A stretch of DNA of 9,393 nucleotides, from positions 1 through 9,393 of the forward strand of contig CALGNY010000096.1 in NCBI GenBank assembly GCA_937958375.1. The letters run 5' to 3'. The notes under the pieces are model-generated. The model saw only the letters and a program-made list of their open reading frames with translations. It searched no databases and had not been told where the DNA came from. Source of the stretch: an uncultured Bacillaceae bacterium. GTDB lineage: Bacteria; Bacillota; Bacilli; Bacillales; Alkalibacillaceae. Position numbers and translations under genes: made by a program. Below, one piece after another: positions 5,748 through 9,393 of the stretch (positions are counted from its first letter, which is position 1; each line of letters opens with the position of its first letter).

Positions 5748-7235
5748 CTATTCATTTTTATAGGCCTCTTTTTTCTCGTTCAACGCAATTCGCAGTTCTT
5801 CTTTGAATTTACGTGTGACCAGAATATAGAGGTAATCCCCTTCTTTGATTTCTGTATCTCCATATGGTGTGATTAAGTTCCCTTCTCTGACGATCGCCGC
5901 AACCGATGCTTTTTTCGGGAAATTAATTTCTTTTAATTTGAATCCGACAATGGCGTGCGTTTCATTGGTCTGGAACTGAACCATTTCAGCATTTGCTTTC
6001 CCTAACGAAATCAACTCAACGGAATGTTCTGGGGCAACTTTTTTCGTTCCAAGCAAGTCCAACTTTTTCGCGAAAAGATTAATCGTCGAGCCTTGAATAA
6101 GCGCTGAAATCAAAACGGTAAAGAAAATGATGTTGAAAAATGTTTCCGAATGTTCGACGCCTGCAACGATCGGGAAGGTCGCAAGTACGATCGGTACTGC
6201 TCCACGTAATCCCGCCCAGGATATGAAAATTCTTTCCTTAAATGAGAAATCCATTTTAAACGTCGAAATAAAGACGGCAATTGGTCTCGCAATCAAGATC
6301 AGGAATACGGAGATCAATACGCCAGAGAATACGACGCTACTTTCGAAAACTTGATCAGGGAATGCCAGCAAACCAAGAATCATAAACATAAAGATTTGGG
6401 CGATCCAAGCAAGTCCCTCATTAAATTGGAAGATTGGGTATCTGTAGGTCAGCTCAGAATTTCCGATGATGACTCCGGCGACATAAACGGCCAAGAATCC
6501 ACTAGCTCCAATTAACGAAGCCGTACTATAGATGATGAATGCGAAAGCTAAAGCCAGAATAGGATACAACCCACTGGATTCGAGACTGATTTTATTAATG
6601 ACATAAGAAGTGAAGCGGCCAAGGAAGAGTCCAAGCAGCAACCCAATGCCCATCTGCCAGAAAAAGGCCGGCAACATGACCCAAAAGCTTGTATCCGATG
6701 TGATTAATTCAATGAAAATCAATGTCAAAAACACTGCCATCGGATCGTTCGTACCTGATTCGGCTTCCAATGTGGATTGGATTTTAGCTTTGACATTTCG
6801 TTCTTTAAATGTCGCAAAAACCGCTGCGGCATCTGTCGAACCAACAATTGATCCCAACAATAAGGCATGAAGCCATGGAATATCTAATATATAATGTGCC
6901 GCTAATCCAGTGAGTACCGATGTAATGAATACACCCAGTGTTGCGAGTGAAAGGGCGGGCACGATGACAGGGCGCATCGTTTGCCATTTCGTCTGCAATC
7001 CACCTTCGAATAAGATGATGACTAATGCAGCGACCCCAATCAATTGGGCAATATCTGCATCATCAAAGTAAATCCAGCCAACACCATCACTTCCAATCAG
7101 CATTCCGACACCGATAAAGAGAACAAGGGATGGCAAACCTAGCTGACTAGAAAACTTCGCGGCGAATACACCACTGATTAATAGAAAAGCTACTAAAATG
7201 ATTAATTGGTCATTTCCGATCGAATCTAAAAACAT
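5748..7235 (-). CDS. CPA1 NhaP2/CvrA-type cation (K+)/H+ antiporter with TrkA_C domain
   Basis: The 495-residue integral membrane protein matches the potassium/proton antiporter (NhaP2/CvrA) group. About 12-13 hydrophobic helices fill residues 8-390. The family's core motifs are present: GSTDAAAVF (132-140), ESGTNDPMAVF (159-169) with the transport-site Asn163-Asp164, and SWAGLRGAVPIV (339-350) with the conserved Arg344. Residues about 405-485 form a cytoplasmic TrkA_C (RCK_C) domain, ending in GDYLYILVTRKFKEELR. RCK_C domains gate K+ transport and in some Gram-positive proteins bind cyclic di-AMP; binding here is inference. The likely role is K+ (possibly Na+) efflux in exchange for protons, for pH and osmotic homeostasis, which suits a salt-adapted host. 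The start is ATG 7235 with GGGAGG (7242-7247) six nt upstream. It is a single-gene unit with its own promoter and terminator. Ion specificity is not readable from sequence. Confidence 0.92.
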   Translation of the reverse strand: MFLDSIGNDQLIILVAFLLISGVFAAKFSSQLGLPSLVLFIGVGMLIGSDGVGWIYFDDADIAQLIGVAALVIILFEGGLQTKWQTMRPVIVPALSLATLGVFITSVLTGLAAHYILDIPWLHALLLGSIVGSTDAAAVFATFKERNVKAKIQSTLEAESGTNDPMAVFLTLIFIELITSDTSFWVMLPAFFWQMGIGLLLGLFLGRFTSYVINKISLESSGLYPILALAFAFIIYSTASLIGASGFLAVYVAGVIIGNSELTYRYPIFQFNEGLAWIAQIFMFMILGLLAFPDQVFESSVVFSGVLISVFLILIARPIAVFISTFKMDFSFKERIFISWAGLRGAVPIVLATFPIVAGVEHSETFFNIIFFTVLISALIQGSTINLFAKKLDLLGTKKVAPEHSVELISLGKANAEMVQFQTNETHAIVGFKLKEINFPKKASVAAIVREGNLITPYGDTEIKEGDYLYILVTRKFKEELRIALNEKKEAYKNE

Positions 7236-7264
7236 TGAGGTCCTCCCACCTTTATACGTTTTTT

Positions 7265-7273
7265 ATTTTAGCA
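7265..7273 (-). promoter_or_regulatory. Extended -10 promoter of the antiporter gene
   Basis: On the minus strand TGC (7271-7273) precedes TAAAAT (7265-7270), an extended -10 with one mismatch to TATAAT. No good -35 lies 16-18 nt upstream, which is typical of extended -10 promoters. Transcription would start near 7258, leaving a leader of about 22 nt before the ATG. Confidence 0.45.
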
Positions 7274-7351
7274 CATTTATTGTCTTAGGGCTTCTCTAGC
7301 AAATTAGTGATGACGATATTTTTTGCCGTATTTGAAAAATCAAAAAACTCA

Positions 7352-7401
7352 TTTATCAGGGAAGTCTGTTCGTGTATAATAGGTAGAAAATACATATGTA
7401 T
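7352..7401 (+). promoter_or_regulatory. Promoter of the ABC exporter operon with adjacent palindrome
   Basis: A consensus TATAAT (7375-7380) has TTTATC (7352-7357; 3 of 6) at 17-nt spacing. The expected start is near 7387. Immediately downstream is a perfect 12-bp palindrome, ATACATATGTAT (7390-7401), well placed for a repressor to block transcription. The leader to the TTG start is about 150 nt. It contains a possible 12-codon ORF (7431-7469) but no riboswitch that I recognise. Confidence 0.45.
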
Positions 7402-7522
7402 GGTAGTGGTGTGAATTTTTTGAAGAGAAGATGAAATTCAGTCTACAGACGGATGTGATTCAGTGCTGAGGACGGTTCGGTACCAACTTAAAGATTGATA
7501 AACTTTGAAATAGATTGGTCAC

Positions 7523-7529
7523 GGAGAGG
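7523..7529 (+). promoter_or_regulatory. Ribosome binding site fixing the ABC ATPase start at TTG 7540
   Basis: GGAGAGG ends 10 nt before an in-frame TTG (7540). The longer reading from TTG 7495 has no SD and would add 15 residues unlike the family. An ATG at 7530 abuts the SD, is out of frame and stops after two codons. Confidence 0.6.
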
Positions 7530-7539
7530 ATGCTTTGAA

Positions 7540-8508
7540 TTGGAAAATTTAATTGAAGTGAGAAAGATCAAGAAAGGTTACAAAAAACGGAAAACGAGTG
7601 AGTGGGTTCAAGCAGTGAATGAAGTCGAATTTCATGTGAAGCGTGGGGAAATTCTTGGCCTGCTGGGACCGAACGGAGCTGGCAAGACAACGACGATCAA
7701 AATCATTTGTGGGTTAATCGTTCCGGATCACGGTGATGTCATCATTAACGGAATCAATGTGCAGAAGGATCGTCTAAAAGCACTTCGACATATCAGTGCG
7801 GTGCTTGAGGGAAACCGAAATCTTTATTGGCGATTGACTGCACGTGAGAACTTGGAGTATTTCGCAGGGAACCGGGGAAGAAACCGCAAGAAGATGGCAG
7901 GCCAAATCGATGAATTGCTTCATGAATTTAATCTGAAAGAAAAGGAAAATGAGCTCGTCAGTAATCTGTCGAGAGGCATGCAGCAAAAGTTGGCCTTGGC
8001 TGTCGCCTTATTGGCTGATAGCGATGTCATCTTATTGGATGAACCGACACTCGGCCTCGATATTGAGACGGGGTATGAAGTCCGAAGTCTTTTGAAAAAG
8101 ATTTCAGCGGCAGGTAAAACGATTATCATCAGCACCCACGACATGCCTGTCGTCCAAGACTTGTGCGAGCGGACGGTCATTATCAATCACGGAAAAGTTG
8201 TAGCGGATGAAAAAGTAGAGGAGCTTATGAAGCTGTTCGATACGACGGCATACATTGTCTCACTTGGCAGCGAGCTGAGTGAAAAACAAAAACAGGAGCT
8301 ACAAGTGAAATTCCCTCTCCATGAAATCAGCGAGAATAAATTAACGGTCACATTTGAGCAGAACGATGATATGTATGAATTGATGGATTTGTTGAAGCGG
8401 GAGAACACCGTCATCGAGAAAATTGACCGGACAATCATAGACTTTGAACAAGTATTCATGAATTTAATTCGGGAGGAAGAGAACCATGCAGTTCATTCAG
8501 CTAATTAA
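7540..8508 (+). CDS. ABC-2 type exporter, ATP-binding subunit
   Basis: The 322-residue cytoplasmic ATPase couples ATP hydrolysis to export by the permease encoded next. Seen directly: Walker A GPNGAGKT (43-50), signature LSRGM (143-147), Walker B VILLDEP (163-169) with TLGLD after it, and the H-loop His200 in ISTHDM. The Q-loop position reads AVLEGNRNLYWRLT with Glu (E90) instead of Gln, which I believe is normal in this exporter subfamily. Residues about 230-322 form a C-terminal extension ending IIDFEQVFMNLI, like the DUF4162-type tail of ABC-2 ATPases. The substrate is unknown; lipids, antibiotics, polysaccharides and peptides are all possible. The TTG at 7540 is chosen for its SD and because family members typically begin M-x-N-L-I-E-V. 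The gene overlaps the permease gene by 23 nt, which implies translational coupling. Confidence 0.9.
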   Translation: MENLIEVRKIKKGYKKRKTSEWVQAVNEVEFHVKRGEILGLLGPNGAGKTTTIKIICGLIVPDHGDVIINGINVQKDRLKALRHISAVLEGNRNLYWRLTARENLEYFAGNRGRNRKKMAGQIDELLHEFNLKEKENELVSNLSRGMQQKLALAVALLADSDVILLDEPTLGLDIETGYEVRSLLKKISAAGKTIIISTHDMPVVQDLCERTVIINHGKVVADEKVEELMKLFDTTAYIVSLGSELSEKQKQELQVKFPLHEISENKLTVTFEQNDDMYELMDLLKRENTVIEKIDRTIIDFEQVFMNLIREEENHAVHSAN

Positions 8509-9259
8509 AGCCAATACACGGATGGAATTCATTGAGTTGAAACGGTATCTTCCGAATACGCTCAGTATGATTGCAACCATCTATATAATATTCTTAGGTA
8601 TGTTTCTAGGTTTGAATGTGGTCGGTGATCCGGCTCAAGCCGATATGCATATTCAACACGTCATCGTTAACTATATTTTTTGGTATTTGACGCTAATGAC
8701 CTTATTGAATGTCGGTACCACCATCATGTTGGAGGCGACAAGAGGTACCCTCGAACAACTGTATATGTCACCATTAGGCATGTGGAAAATCCTTTTAGCT
8801 AGGTTAATTGGTTATACTTCCCTGGCTATGGTCACTGTTATCTTCTTGTTGTTCCTAAGTATGTTGACAGCCAATCAGTGGCTTTATTTAAAACCAGAAA
8901 TGACGTTACCGATATTAATCTTAACGCTTATTGGAATCGTTGGCGTTGGCTTTATGATTGCCGGTGCCTCGGTGATTTTTAAGCAGATTAACGCATTTAT
9001 GCAAATCTTACAGTTTATCTTGGCGGCCCTTGCATTCGTTCCTTTATCCGTTGCTCCATATTTGGTTATTGCTCCTTTCGTCAAGGGCGTCGATATGATT
9101 CGCTTTGTCATGATTCATGGCTATTCGTGGGCTGATTTTACGTGGATGGATTACACAGCTTTGATCGCCAACTCAATCGCCTACCTAGCCGTCGGAATCC
9201 TCGTTTATAAAAAATGTGAAAAGATCGCGATGGAAAAAGGATTACTAGGAAACTATTAA
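8486..9259 (+). CDS. ABC-2 type exporter, permease subunit
   Basis: The 257-residue membrane protein is the transport channel partner of the preceding ATPase. Six helices are apparent at about 23-46, 58-81, 105-127, 141-165, 171-197 and 223-241, the normal ABC-2 topology. The cytoplasmic loop after helix 2, EATRGTLEQLYMSPLG (83-98), is the conserved ABC-2 signature (GTLEQL..SP), expected to contact the ATPase. The N-terminal amphipathic stretch (residues 1-22) resembles the coupling helix of this fold. The SD GGGAGGA (8471-8477), eight nt before the ATG, lies inside the end of the ATPase gene, so the two are one operon. There is no third operon gene. Substrate unknown. Confidence 0.9.
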   Translation: MQFIQLIKANTRMEFIELKRYLPNTLSMIATIYIIFLGMFLGLNVVGDPAQADMHIQHVIVNYIFWYLTLMTLLNVGTTIMLEATRGTLEQLYMSPLGMWKILLARLIGYTSLAMVTVIFLLFLSMLTANQWLYLKPEMTLPILILTLIGIVGVGFMIAGASVIFKQINAFMQILQFILAALAFVPLSVAPYLVIAPFVKGVDMIRFVMIHGYSWADFTWMDYTALIANSIAYLAVGILVYKKCEKIAMEKGLLGNY

Positions 9260-9265
9260 ACATTT

Positions 9266-9300
9266 AAACCGGAAGGGAGGAGGTGCCCTTCCGGTTTTTT
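9266..9300 (+). terminator. Rho-independent terminator of the ABC exporter operon
   Basis: AAACCGGAAGGG (9266-9277) pairs perfectly over 12 bp with CCCTTCCGGTTT (9286-9297), loop AGGAGGTG. The T-run spans 9295-9300. It starts seven nt after the permease stop codon. Confidence 0.9.
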
Positions 9301-9325
9301 GGTGATAAACGCTCTGGCTAAGGCT

Positions 9326-9393
9326 CATATTGTCTGGTGGTGGGCGGATATGTATTGGTTTGGGGGGCATATATTTCCGTGGTGGTCGCATAT
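9326..9393. repeat. Degenerate 21-bp tandem repeat, continues past window end
   Basis: An S-ATAT box starts at 9326, 9347, 9368 and 9389, exactly 21 bp apart each time. The three full units also agree at positions 12-13 (GT), 17-18 (GG) and 21 (G); the rest varies among G/T-rich sequence. The fourth unit is cut by the window edge. No ORF or SD is associated. I interpret it as an intergenic repeat family of the host genome; its function is unknown. Confidence 0.65.

Noticed and set aside
7495..7539. Longer TTG start for the ABC ATPase
   Set aside because: There is no SD before 7495, and the 15 added residues do not fit the family N-terminus.
9326..9393. CRISPR array
   Set aside because: Units abut at 21 bp with no spacers and are poorly conserved, so this is a degenerate tandem repeat.

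Overview
The window looks like chromosomal DNA of a low-G+C, Gram-positive, endospore-former-type bacterium (Bacillaceae or a close relative). Strong AGGAGG-type ribosome binding sites precede nearly every gene, GTG/TTG starts are available, terminators are classical hairpin-plus-T-run, and the gene families are typical of Bacillus-like genomes: a YflT-type stress protein and a YhfW-like FAD/Rieske oxidoreductase. Several soluble proteins are markedly acidic and there is a K+/H+-type antiporter, which fits a salt-tolerant or halophilic member. That ecological reading is inference.

Layout. 1-125: degenerate repeats around a 13-bp core, present in direct and inverted copies, with no gene. 207-250: a hairpin, probably the terminator of the first gene. 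294-635 (-): YflT/17M-like general stress protein. 693-2267 (-): FAD-dependent oxidoreductase with a C-terminal Rieske [2Fe-2S] domain. 2268-2547: divergent promoter region. 2548-4224 (+): cytoplasmic multi-PAS diguanylate cyclase. 4275-4535 (+): small two-helix membrane protein, probably co-transcribed with the cyclase, then a terminator. 4583-4770: no gene, but an orphan promoter-like element followed by a strong bidirectional terminator, so a candidate small RNA. 4779-5633 (-): metallo-beta-lactamase-fold hydrolase. 5748-7235 (-): CPA1/NhaP2-type cation/proton antiporter with a C-terminal TrkA_C (RCK_C) domain, with its own terminator. 7236-7539: divergent regulatory region. 7540-8508 and 8486-9259 (+): overlapping ATPase and permease genes of an ABC-2 type exporter, then a terminator. 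9326-9393: a degenerate 21-bp tandem repeat that runs off the window end.

How it fits together. Most genes are single transcription units bounded by their own terminators. The two clear operons are cyclase plus small membrane protein and the ABC exporter pair. Three minus-strand genes (YflT-like, Rieske oxidoreductase, MBL hydrolase) have GGGTAT-like -10 boxes at plausible distances. Two of these also have reasonable -35 boxes at SigB spacing, so part of the window may belong to the general stress regulon (inference).

I found no CRISPR array, phage, transposon, toxin-antitoxin or defence system, and no clearly undescribed system. The points most worth following are the candidate sRNA, the uncharacterised membrane protein beside the cyclase, the palindrome in the exporter promoter and the two edge repeat families.
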